Shown one piece after another: positions 23,586 to 30,586 of a DNA stretch of 40,023 nucleotides; the stretch's first letter is position 1; each line of letters starts with the position of its first letter. Made by a program: the position numbers and the translations under genes. The DNA is from Planctomycetaceae bacterium (GTDB taxonomy: Bacteria; Planctomycetota; Planctomycetia; Planctomycetales; Planctomycetaceae), in assembly GCA_021732785.1 (NCBI GenBank), contig JAKFUG010000024.1:1-40023 (forward strand), written 5' to 3'. The notes beneath the pieces are model-generated. The model ran no database searches and was not told where the DNA came from. It saw nothing but the letters and a program-made list of their open reading frames with translations.

Positions 23586-23692
23586 ACGGCACCGTCCGGC
23601 GGAGCGTGGAAACGGCTGCGCAGCGGTTTGCGGCCAGTCACGCAATCACCCGGGGATGTTCGCGCAACCGCCGATCGCTTGATGGATCTCTC

Positions 23693-24382
23693 GTGGCAGA
23701 CTCCGACGACCTGTTGTCGCCCGATGAAATTGAAGCCCTGATGCAGGCCGCGCGGGGTGGTACGGCCTCGCCTGGCCCGGAATCCAGCGGCTCCGCTTCG
23801 GCGACGGCGAACAAGCCGAAGGAAAGCCACCTTCTTGACCCCGATGAAATTGAAGAACTGATGGCGCAGGCTCAACCGCCGCGCTCGCCCAGTCCACCCA
23901 AAAAAGCCCCGGTTCCCTCCGATATCCTCAGTTCGGCAGATATCGACGCACTGATCAACGGCGGCGGGGGAATGCCGTCTCAACCCGAAGAAACCCTGAA
24001 GCACGCGCAGCGGCAGCTCGACCGGGCCATGGCCCCCGAACCGCCCCGCAGCGCGCGAGCACCGCGGCCGGAACTCGGCGATCCCGAACCCTTCGGCTTT
24101 CCCGACTTCGGCTCCCGCGCGATGCCGTCCGCCGCATCGGTGTTCCCCATTGCCGCTCTGGAAGATGTGGAACTCGATCTGCGAATTGAACTCGGTCGCA
24201 CGGAATTGCTGATTGAAGAAGTGCTGCAACTCCGCGAAGGAACCGTGGTTCCCCTGGATAAGCTCGCCGGTGACCCCGTCGACATTCTCGTCAACGGACG
24301 GTTGATCGCGCGGGGCGAAGTGCTGGTGCTCAACGACAATTTCTGCGTCCGCGTCGCCGAGATTCTCACGCCGGAAAACTAG
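23693..24382 (+). CDS. fliN: FliN/FliY-like flagellar switch protein with three FliM-type N-terminal motifs
   Basis: 229 residues from GTG 23693. The C-terminal part (about 155-226) is a SpoA/FliN domain: LDLRIELGRTELLIEEVLQL, then GTVVPLDKLAGDPVDILVNGRLIARGEVLVLNDNFCVRVAEI. It forms the lower ring of the flagellar C-ring that sets motor direction. The N-terminal part holds three copies of the short motif known as the CheY-P-binding peptide of FliM and FliY: LSPDEIEALM (8-17), LDPDEIEELM (48-57) and LSSADIDALI (79-88), joined by Pro/Ala/Ser linkers. One copy is usual. The first two share near-identical DNA, suggesting internal duplication. No other flagellar or chemotaxis gene lies within the window. 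A T3SS role is unlikely given the motif. Confidence 0.88.
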   Translation: MADSDDLLSPDEIEALMQAARGGTASPGPESSGSASATANKPKESHLLDPDEIEELMAQAQPPRSPSPPKKAPVPSDILSSADIDALINGGGGMPSQPEETLKHAQRQLDRAMAPEPPRSARAPRPELGDPEPFGFPDFGSRAMPSAASVFPIAALEDVELDLRIELGRTELLIEEVLQLREGTVVPLDKLAGDPVDILVNGRLIARGEVLVLNDNFCVRVAEILTPEN

Positions 24383-24410
24383 CTCCGTCGCGTCCAGGAA
24401 TTCGGTTCGC

Positions 24411-24484
24411 GTGCCACTGGCTCCGCCAGTGTCGTTCTTCGATGGAACGCACACCGTTCAAAGCACTGGCAGAGCCAGTGGCAC
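24411..24484. repeat. 74-bp inverted-repeat element (GTGCCACTGGCTCNGCCAGTG type)
   Basis: The left arm, 24411-24431 (starts GTGCCACTGG), and the right arm, 24464-24484 (ends CCAGTGGCAC), are complementary over about 21 bp with one mismatch, and each arm is also an internal hairpin (CACTGGC / GCCAGTG). The central part contains GAACG and CGTTC words. It lies just downstream of fliN. I recall GTGCCACTGGC hairpins as common in planctomycete genomes; no search was run. Confidence 0.75.
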
Positions 24485-24625
24485 ACGAAAATCAGGCCGT
24501 GACAATCCATTAGAAGCCGTCTTATCAGTGACCGGGGTGACCGGGGCTGAACCGAAGGGAAGCCCCGGCAGCGATGATCCGGGGTTTCGCGAAGACGCTC
24601 CAACCCCGGCCACTCATCGAAAACA

Positions 24626-24659
24626 AGAAGCCCGGCATGACCGCACATGCCGGGCTTCT
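24626..24659 (-). terminator. Rho-independent terminator of the Tad-like operon
   Basis: The perfect 14-bp stem AGAAGCCCGGCATG (24626-24639) / CATGCCGGGCTTCT (24646-24659) with a 6-nt loop. Read leftward it is followed by TGTTTTCG, a U-tract suited to ending the minus-strand TadG-like transcript 26 nt after its stop. It may also stop readthrough from fliN. Confidence 0.88.
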
Positions 24660-24685
24660 GTGTTGAAACGTTCGAAGTCGCTCGG

Positions 24686-26578
24686 TCAGTTACCCGAGAC
24701 CAGCCGCGCCGGTGGCACCGCGGCAGCGATTTTCGTGAAGGCAGCCTTCACCTGATCCTGCATGTCGTTCACGCTCGACCCGCCGGGCACATCGATGTAG
24801 TAGCCCTTCCCGAGGAAGGCAATCGCTTTCAGCAGGTTCCGGTCGGCATCGGCCCCCACGCTGATGCAGTGGACGGTGTAGCCCTTGTCGACCGCCTGCT
24901 TCACATACTTCAGCGTTGCCTTGGCGTAGTTATCGGAGGTCGTATAGTCGCCTGTGCCGTTGCCGTCGTAGTCGAAGAGTGCGTTCCAATCCCAGCCGGT
25001 GGGCAGCGTGGAGCTTTCGCCACTATCGAGCGTATTGCCGTTTCCGTCGGTCATCAGCAGAATCGCCGGGCGCGACCCTGTGCGTTTGTAATTGTCGAGC
25101 AGAGTAATGCTATCTTTGAGCCCGCCGGTCATATTCGTGGCATTGCTGTAATGAGCCGCTTGCTTGTAGTGCATCAGGGCTTTAACCGAGGCGTAATCGT
25201 TGGTAATGGGATTGGCTGAGATGTTGACGGTCGGCATTCCCGTGCCGCTCAATGTCGTCTCCACGCGGTGAGTACTGTCGTAGCTGACCATGCCAACATG
25301 GTCGTCGAAGCCGAGGTTCGTGAGGAAGTCGCACAGCAGCTCGTGGCCCTCTTTAATCGCCGTGAACGGATAATGCCGCGTCTTCCACAGATCCTTCGTG
25401 CTGGCAAAAGAGGGTTGGGCGTACATGACATAGCAAAGCCACGTCATCCCGCCGTATTTGTGATTGTAGTTATACAATCCAAGCCCGCCGTTGGTTTGTA
25501 CGAAGCTGATATAATTGCTCCAGCTTCCGCCGGCGTACGGGTAGGTGCCAGTCAGCCCGAAAGCCGCGGCGATGGTCGTCGAATTGTACTGATGGCTCGA
25601 CAAAGTCCACGACTGCGACGTGCTGCCGACTTTCCGAATCGTGAGATCGACCTGCACGATGCTCTTGCCCGCATTGGACCCCGTTCCCGCCCAGGATCCG
25701 GAGACGGTGGTTTCATTGCTGATGCTGAAAGATTGCGTGGCGGAGTTCGAGAACGTCAGCTTGACGGTCTTGATCTTCGTGTTGGTCGTGATATCAACGC
25801 TGGTGTTCTTGAACGTCACGACCCCATTCGCACCGGTATTCGATTTGGTCTGCGACATGTACTGCGGAGTGAACGCCATCGTTCCCAGCGTCAGCGGCTG
25901 AATGTCGCTCCACATCAGCGCGAGGTTGGCTTCGATCTGCGCTTGCGTCAGCCGCGTGACTGTTTCATCGGAGAAGGTGCTGTCGAAGTTCATCGACCGC
26001 GAAAAGTCGTGGACCACGACCATATCCCGCGGTTCGATGTAAGCGATCGACTCGGTCTGCACGGACGTGCCGGTTTGCCCCGCGACGACGGAGAACATGC
26101 CCGGTACTTTGCCGTCCGGAGCCGAGGTATTGGCCCCCGTCCGGCGGGCAATCACTTTCACCGCGTTGGTCTGGTTGGCCGCGGCGTTCCAGTCGGTCTG
26201 ATAGGAAGCCGATGATGTATTGTAATAACGGCGTCCAAAGAGAACATCGACGTTCTTGTCGATGTAGATGCCGTTCAGACTGGCGACGGTCTGTGCCGCG
26301 GTGCGCGATTGCGTTTGCGCATAGGCAAACACGTCGCTCACATTCGGTCCCGCCGTGGAAATGGCGTTGGTGATTTCCATCGCCGCGGCCAGTGCCGCCG
26401 TGTCGGTGGCGTTCTGCATCTTCGTTTTAGTGAACGAGATGAGCCCGATATCCACCGAGTACGCCACGAACATCATGCAGGCGACGAGGCACAGGGCCCC
26501 GACGACGATAAACACACCGCGCCGGGCATCATCCCGCTGCGGCCGCAACAGAGCCAGATTCGTAAACATTCGACGCAT
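24686..26578 (-). CDS. TadG-like protein with interrupted von Willebrand factor A domain
   Basis: 630 residues from ATG 26578 (MRRMFTNL); ATG 26569 and a frame to 26632 are alternatives. The N-terminus is the TadG-type membrane segment RRGVFIVVGALCLVACMMFVAYSVDIG, followed by QNATDTAALAAAMEI, which resembles a pseudopilin. A vWA domain begins with the metal-site motif DFSRS (about 191-195) and resumes around residue 395 with a Thr in NMTGG and LLMTDGNGN. Between them lies a beta-rich insert of about 150 residues. Near the end YDGNGTGDYTTSD resembles a calcium-binding loop. Proteins of this type sit at the cell surface with TadE partners and are thought to act in adhesion or pilus assembly. 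It is last in a three-gene minus-strand operon ending at a strong terminator. Confidence 0.85.
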   Translation of the reverse strand: MRRMFTNLALLRPQRDDARRGVFIVVGALCLVACMMFVAYSVDIGLISFTKTKMQNATDTAALAAAMEITNAISTAGPNVSDVFAYAQTQSRTAAQTVASLNGIYIDKNVDVLFGRRYYNTSSASYQTDWNAAANQTNAVKVIARRTGANTSAPDGKVPGMFSVVAGQTGTSVQTESIAYIEPRDMVVVHDFSRSMNFDSTFSDETVTRLTQAQIEANLALMWSDIQPLTLGTMAFTPQYMSQTKSNTGANGVVTFKNTSVDITTNTKIKTVKLTFSNSATQSFSISNETTVSGSWAGTGSNAGKSIVQVDLTIRKVGSTSQSWTLSSHQYNSTTIAAAFGLTGTYPYAGGSWSNYISFVQTNGGLGLYNYNHKYGGMTWLCYVMYAQPSFASTKDLWKTRHYPFTAIKEGHELLCDFLTNLGFDDHVGMVSYDSTHRVETTLSGTGMPTVNISANPITNDYASVKALMHYKQAAHYSNATNMTGGLKDSITLLDNYKRTGSRPAILLMTDGNGNTLDSGESSTLPTGWDWNALFDYDGNGTGDYTTSDNYAKATLKYVKQAVDKGYTVHCISVGADADRNLLKAIAFLGKGYYIDVPGGSSVNDMQDQVKAAFTKIAAAVPPARLVSGN

Positions 26579-26698
26579 CGCGGCACATCCTGTCTGCAAA
26601 CTCGAAACGTTGCCGGGCGGCGGCGCGCACATGCGGTGAGCACACCATCCCGGTCATCCATTCCGTCAAATTACGAAGCACAACGGAGCACAAAATTG

Positions 26699-27196
26699 TC
26701 AGGTCGCGAGAATCGACTTCCCCTTCCGGAAGACGATCGCCGCAGACATGCTGGTGGTCGTATTGGGCAAGAAGCCATTCTTGTTCACGGAAGCATAAGG
26801 GACCGTGCAACTGAGTTTGAAATACTGCATGTCGTTAGCGGAGGCGGACAGATCGAAGTTCGTTCCGGCGTTCGCACCGTTGGCGTAGGTGATAGTCACG
26901 GTGGCATTCGTGGCATCAATCCCGCTGGCCGTCAGTTGGTTCTTGATGTCCGCGATCACTTTCTGATTGGCAGTCTGACCGGTTTGAAGTTTCTTCGAGT
27001 AATCCTGTGAAGCGAGCCGCCCGGCTTGCCGCAATGCCGAATACATTTGCTGCGAGGCGGCGAAGTCGGTTCCCGATTGCAGGAGCCCCATCATCAGCGC
27101 GATGAACAGCGGCGCCATGAGCGCGAATTCAACGGTCGCCGATCCTTTTCGGTCGGAAGCCGACGAGCAGCAGCGGCGTGGAAAGCGAGTTTGCAT
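26699..27196 (-). CDS. TadE-like pseudopilin (second copy)
   Basis: 165 residues beginning MQTRFPRR. A basic N-terminus and GSATVEFALMAPLFIALMMGLLQSG form the TadE signature: a prepilin-like G-x-x-x-V-E-F followed by a membrane helix. Cleavage would be expected near the Gly before SATVEF. The rest is an Asn/Thr/Ala-rich beta-type extracytoplasmic domain. It lies between the other TadE-like gene (24 nt upstream) and the TadG-like gene. TadE pseudopilins assist Flp pilus biogenesis in complete tad loci; here no tadA, tadZ, rcpA or flp gene is present, so a surface or secreted role independent of pili is possible. Confidence 0.85.
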   Translation of the reverse strand: MQTRFPRRCCSSASDRKGSATVEFALMAPLFIALMMGLLQSGTDFAASQQMYSALRQAGRLASQDYSKKLQTGQTANQKVIADIKNQLTASGIDATNATVTITYANGANAGTNFDLSASANDMQYFKLSCTVPYASVNKNGFLPNTTTSMSAAIVFRKGKSILAT

Positions 27197-27220
27197 GATG
27201 ATTGGTCCGTGAGAACGGTC

Positions 27221-27703
27221 TCACTCGTGACGCATGACCGAACGCCCGGTCACCGTGACGTTCTGCAACCAGAACGGCGGCAGCAGGGCGACATCGTTGT
27301 AAGGAACTTTGACCTGGACGAGAAAAAACTGGCTGGTGGTCGCCGATGCCAACGTAATGGCCGGGAGCGTGTCGTAGTTCAACGTCGTCGGATTCACGCC
27401 GGCCGTGTCAAACACGCTGGCATCGCGAACGATGACCGTCGCTTTGGTGGCGTTGTACGCGGCACCAATCACCGTCTTGGCTTTGGCATCGACCTGCGTG
27501 TTGGTCACGCCTTCCGCACAGCCATAGTTTGCCGCAATGCGCGCCGCGGCGTTGGTCATGTGCCGTACGAGAAAGAAGTGCCCGAATTCCATCAGGGACG
27601 CGAGAAACAACACGAAGACGGGCATAATCATCGCCGTCTCGACAATGGTCACGCCTCGACGGCAAACCCGTCGCGCTCTGGTAGTGTGTTGTTGATGTCG
27701 CAT
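27221..27703 (-). CDS. TadE-like pseudopilin (first copy)
   Basis: 160 residues beginning MRHQQHTTRARRVCRRG. The TadE motif is RRGVTIVETAMIMPVFVLFLASLMEFG, with the conserved Glu (IVET) after the prepilin-type Gly. It is followed by ARIAANYGCAEG and a beta-rich domain ending RSVMRHE. It is the first gene of the TadE-TadE-TadG-like operon. It diverges from the aminotransferase gene, with 172 nt between starts. The two TadE copies differ greatly outside the membrane region, so they are probably non-redundant subunits. There is no clear promoter. Confidence 0.85.
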   Translation of the reverse strand: MRHQQHTTRARRVCRRGVTIVETAMIMPVFVLFLASLMEFGHFFLVRHMTNAAARIAANYGCAEGVTNTQVDAKAKTVIGAAYNATKATVIVRDASVFDTAGVNPTTLNYDTLPAITLASATTSQFFLVQVKVPYNDVALLPPFWLQNVTVTGRSVMRHE

Positions 27704-27875
27704 AATGATCCATCCGTGGTCGTAGGCCGCGAGGGGATGAGGAACTTCGCCAGACCTGCTGCAAACCTAGGTCAGAATTCCGCCGTGCAAGAAATATTTT
27801 TGAGATTTTTCCCCCGCAGCAGAAAAAAATTGCAGCCGCCCGGTGGTTGCGAAAATGTTGCCCAGGAACAACGCC

Positions 27876-29000
27876 ATGTTGACAGACGCTTCCCGCCGGA
27901 CCGATTTCCCGCAACTGAGCGAAATGGTCTATTTGAACTCCGCGGCCGAAGGACTGCCCCCGCGGGCCGTCCGCGATGCGCTGCTGCAATACTATGAGGA
28001 CAAGTGCCTGGGGATGGACGGCCGCGATAAGCACGCCCGGCAATGGGACGCCGCCAAAGCCGTCACCGCCGAGTTTTACGGTCTCTCACCGGATGATGTT
28101 TCGATCTGCTCGTGTTCCTCCGAGGCGTACAATCTGGCCGCACAGGCGCTGCATCTGCGCGACGGTGATGAAGTCGTCATCAACGATCTCGATTTCCCCG
28201 CCGGGGCGACACCGTGGCTGCAACCGAGTTGCCCGGCGACCGTCCGCGTCTGGCGGCATCGTGCCGGGGCATTGCACGTTTCCGATCTGGTCCCCTTGCT
28301 CACTCCGCGCACGCGCTTCGTCACCACGTCGCTCGTCAGTTTCTTCAACGGCTTCATGATTCCCCTTCCCGCGGTGATTGCCGCCGTTCGGAAGAATTCT
28401 CCGGCGTTGCTCTCCGTCGATGTGACCCAGGCCCTCGGCCGCATTCCTCTCGATCTGCGCGATGTGGACCTTATCGTCAGCAGCACGCACAAATGGATTC
28501 TCGCCAGCCACGGCGGCGGTCTCGTCGGCGTGAATCCCCAGCGGCGTGACGAATGGGTGGTCCCGGCGGGGGGCTGGTTCAATCTGCAGGATGCGTTCGG
28601 TGCCGAGCGCTTCACCAAAGCCGAGAGCAAACCCGGCGCGGCGGGCTTTACGGTAGGGATGCCGAATTATCCCGCGGTATATGCCATTCGCGCAGCGCTG
28701 GATTACATCCACTCGATCGGTGTCGCCGCGATCGACGCCGTCGCCCGACCATTGACGCTGCGTTGTCTCGACGAAGTCTCGAAACTTCCTGTCGATTTGT
28801 TGACTCCGCCCGATCACGCGGCCATGGCAGGCATTCTGGCGTTCCGTCATCCCGATGCCGACGGATTACAGCGACAACTTCGCGCGAACAACATCCATGT
28901 GATGAGTCACGCCGGCCGCTTGCGGGTCGCGATTCACGGCTATAACACGGGCGCCGATGTGACCACGTTTCTGACGCATCTCAAAGCCGCGCTGCGTTAA
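27876..29000 (+). CDS. Class V aminotransferase (cysteine desulfurase-like fold)
   Basis: 374 residues from ATG 27876 (MLTDASRRTDFPQL), preceded by AGGA 8 nt upstream; ATG 27855 and GTG 27843 are in-frame alternatives without a better ribosome site. It is a PLP fold-type I enzyme. The N-terminal YLNSAAEGLPP is the class V substrate segment, CSSSEAYNLAAQAL the phosphate-binding region, Asp182 in LLSVDVTQ the PLP-ring ligand, and Lys206 in VSSTHKWILASHGGG the Schiff-base lysine. A conserved active-site Cys loop as in IscS/SufS is not seen, so an aminotransferase, epimerase or lyase role is as likely as desulfurase. Substrate is unknown. It stands alone, followed by a repeat-filled gap. Confidence 0.87.
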   Translation: MLTDASRRTDFPQLSEMVYLNSAAEGLPPRAVRDALLQYYEDKCLGMDGRDKHARQWDAAKAVTAEFYGLSPDDVSICSCSSEAYNLAAQALHLRDGDEVVINDLDFPAGATPWLQPSCPATVRVWRHRAGALHVSDLVPLLTPRTRFVTTSLVSFFNGFMIPLPAVIAAVRKNSPALLSVDVTQALGRIPLDLRDVDLIVSSTHKWILASHGGGLVGVNPQRRDEWVVPAGGWFNLQDAFGAERFTKAESKPGAAGFTVGMPNYPAVYAIRAALDYIHSIGVAAIDAVARPLTLRCLDEVSKLPVDLLTPPDHAAMAGILAFRHPDADGLQRQLRANNIHVMSHAGRLRVAIHGYNTGADVTTFLTHLKAALR

Positions 29001-29043
29001 GCGGCCGTACGAGTCGTGGGCAAAGGCGTCGAATCACGGTTCG

Positions 29044-29160
29044 GTAATGGGTCCGTTTTAATCCAAAGATGTCGGGCAGGGGCCCCGACCTATCATTTTG
29101 GTTGATTTTCTCAACCGTAGGTCGGGGCTCCCGCCCCGACTCTTCAAAGTGACCCATTAC
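29044..29160. repeat. Composite REP-like hairpin element, copy 3 (double hairpin)
   Basis: Two hairpins of the GTCGGGGC-N4-GCCCCGAC family (about 29071-29089, lacking one G, and 29121-29140) are joined by a spacer with complementary CCTA / TAGG ends and an internal GGTTGA / TCAACC stem. The outer ends are perfect 10-bp inverted repeats, GTAATGGGTC and GACCCATTAC. It is the same design as 3407-3514, with changed termini. It lies between two genes in the same direction. Confidence 0.85.
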
Positions 29161-29187
29161 GCACGGTTCGGCTCGAATTGAACAGTA

Positions 29188-29215
29188 TTGATTCGAGTCA
29201 CGGCTTCGCTATCAT
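29188..29215 (+). promoter_or_regulatory. Candidate promoter of the SpoIIE/RsbU-type phosphatase gene
   Basis: TTGATT at 29188-29193 and TATCAT at 29210-29215 are separated by 16 nt. The position is about 150 nt upstream of the start codon and just beyond the repeat element. This is sequence appearance only. Confidence 0.35.
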
Positions 29216-29365
29216 CGCCCGCATCGCGAAAATGAAGATTTTGTGAATGGGTTTCGTCGCGGACCGTGAGGTCATGACGCAGGGACGGCGTTCTCGTCCT
29301 GCAGCGTGAGCGCGGGCCGAGTCATTACATCCAAAGAAGAGCACTACGAAGTTGAGGAGCGGGCC

Positions 29366-30556
29366 ATGCGCATCCTGGTCGGTTGGGACGATGCGTCACA
29401 GGGGGAAACCATCGCGCTGATTCTGAGTGTCGACGACACCGAAGCGGTGGTGGCCAGCACTCCGCTGCAATTGCTGAGTTATGCCCACGCCGAGGACAAT
29501 TGGGATGTCGTGCTGCTGGCGATCGGTCGCCCCGATATTGAAGCCAGCCTCGAACTCTTCCGCGGCGTACGCAAACTGCTCCCGGAAGTGCCGGTCGTCG
29601 GTGCGTGCGAACCGAGCGAAGTCATCCGTATGGCCCGCTTCCTGACCCAGGGCATGAAAGCCTACGTGCTGCGGGATGCCAGCAATGACTTCATCTTTCT
29701 GTTGCACGCCACGCTGATGAACACGGTGGAAGCCGTGCAGGCGGAGCGCGAGCGGCAAATTGCCGAGAAACTGCGCGAGGAAATCGATTCCGTCCGCAAA
29801 TTGCAGGAATCGATCATCCCCGCGGACGTCGTCAGCCCGGACGGTTACCGGATTGTCGCCCGGTATGAACCGTCGCAAATCCGCGTCTTCGGCGGTCAAC
29901 CGGTGGTGATGGCCGGCGGCGACTATTACGAAGTCTTCCGCGTCGATCCCCAGCACACCATCGTCCTGGTCGGCGATGCGTCCGGGCATGGGATGAAGGC
30001 GTGCATGTCGATTATGACGATGCACACCCTCATCAGCATGATTCGCAGCGAAGGATTCGAAGACGTTTCCGGATTCGTGGCGAAAGTCAATCGTCGGCTA
30101 TGTGAACAAAGTTTCATTCAGAGCGGGGGCGGCTTTATTACTGTGTTATATGGAGTGTTGTACAACGACGAACACAAGTTCGTGTGGACGTCCGCCGGGC
30201 ATCCGATTCCGCTGCTGATGAATCGCGACGGCGGTGAAGCGACGCCCGTTGGTCCACACGAAGCGGGGGGCTTGCCGCTGGGGCTCTACGAAGAAGCCGA
30301 GTACGAATCCAACGTGACCGAACTTCCGCCCGGTTCCCGGTTGTTGATTTATACGGACGGCGTCATCGAGGCCTTTGGTGAAGTGAACGGGAAGCATGCG
30401 GAATTCGGAATCGACGGCACCTGCCGGACGATGGCACTGCACCGGGACGCCACCGTGGAAACCACGATGCAGGCGATTTTCGATGAATCGCAGGCGATCA
30501 CCAACGGTGCCGGCCGACACGATGACACGTCCGTCGTTCTGATCGATCGTTTATAA
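29366..30556 (+). CDS. PP2C/SpoIIE-type serine phosphatase with degenerate receiver domain (RsbU/RssB-like)
   Basis: 396 residues from ATG 29366 (MRILVGWDD), with GAGGAG 7-8 nt upstream; the earlier frame start at 29306 is not needed. Residues 1-110 have a receiver-like fold, but the phosphoacceptor Asp is Ala52 (VLLAIGRPD, normally LLDIxLPD), the Thr/Ser switch is Cys81 and the conserved Lys is missing. A coiled-coil linker (about 120-150, ERERQIAEKLREEIDSVRKLQESI) leads to a PPM phosphatase domain with metal-binding Asp186 in GGDYYE, Asp204 in GDASGHG, then AGHPIPLL, YTDGVIEA and RHDDTSVVLI. Such proteins dephosphorylate anti-sigma-factor antagonists in partner-switching pathways. No antagonist or anti-sigma gene is adjacent. 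The dead receiver suggests control by binding instead of phosphorylation. Confidence 0.87.
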   Translation: MRILVGWDDASQGETIALILSVDDTEAVVASTPLQLLSYAHAEDNWDVVLLAIGRPDIEASLELFRGVRKLLPEVPVVGACEPSEVIRMARFLTQGMKAYVLRDASNDFIFLLHATLMNTVEAVQAERERQIAEKLREEIDSVRKLQESIIPADVVSPDGYRIVARYEPSQIRVFGGQPVVMAGGDYYEVFRVDPQHTIVLVGDASGHGMKACMSIMTMHTLISMIRSEGFEDVSGFVAKVNRRLCEQSFIQSGGGFITVLYGVLYNDEHKFVWTSAGHPIPLLMNRDGGEATPVGPHEAGGLPLGLYEEAEYESNVTELPPGSRLLIYTDGVIEAFGEVNGKHAEFGIDGTCRTMALHRDATVETTMQAIFDESQAITNGAGRHDDTSVVLIDRL

Positions 30557-30586
30557 CTCGAACGAGCCCGAAGCGCGAGCGCCGGG

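Larger units (their letters stand above)
29001..29365. other. Intergenic region with composite hairpin repeat and candidate promoter
   Basis: No gene is seen in this 365-bp gap. The left part is the composite hairpin element at 29044-29160. The right part contains a candidate promoter, TTGATT (29188-29193), a 16-nt spacer and TATCAT (29210-29215), facing the phosphatase gene. Confidence 0.5.

Noticed and set aside
22401-23741. 446-codon frame antisense to prs
   Set aside because: Fully opposite prs, which is complete and conserved. No motif in the antisense protein.
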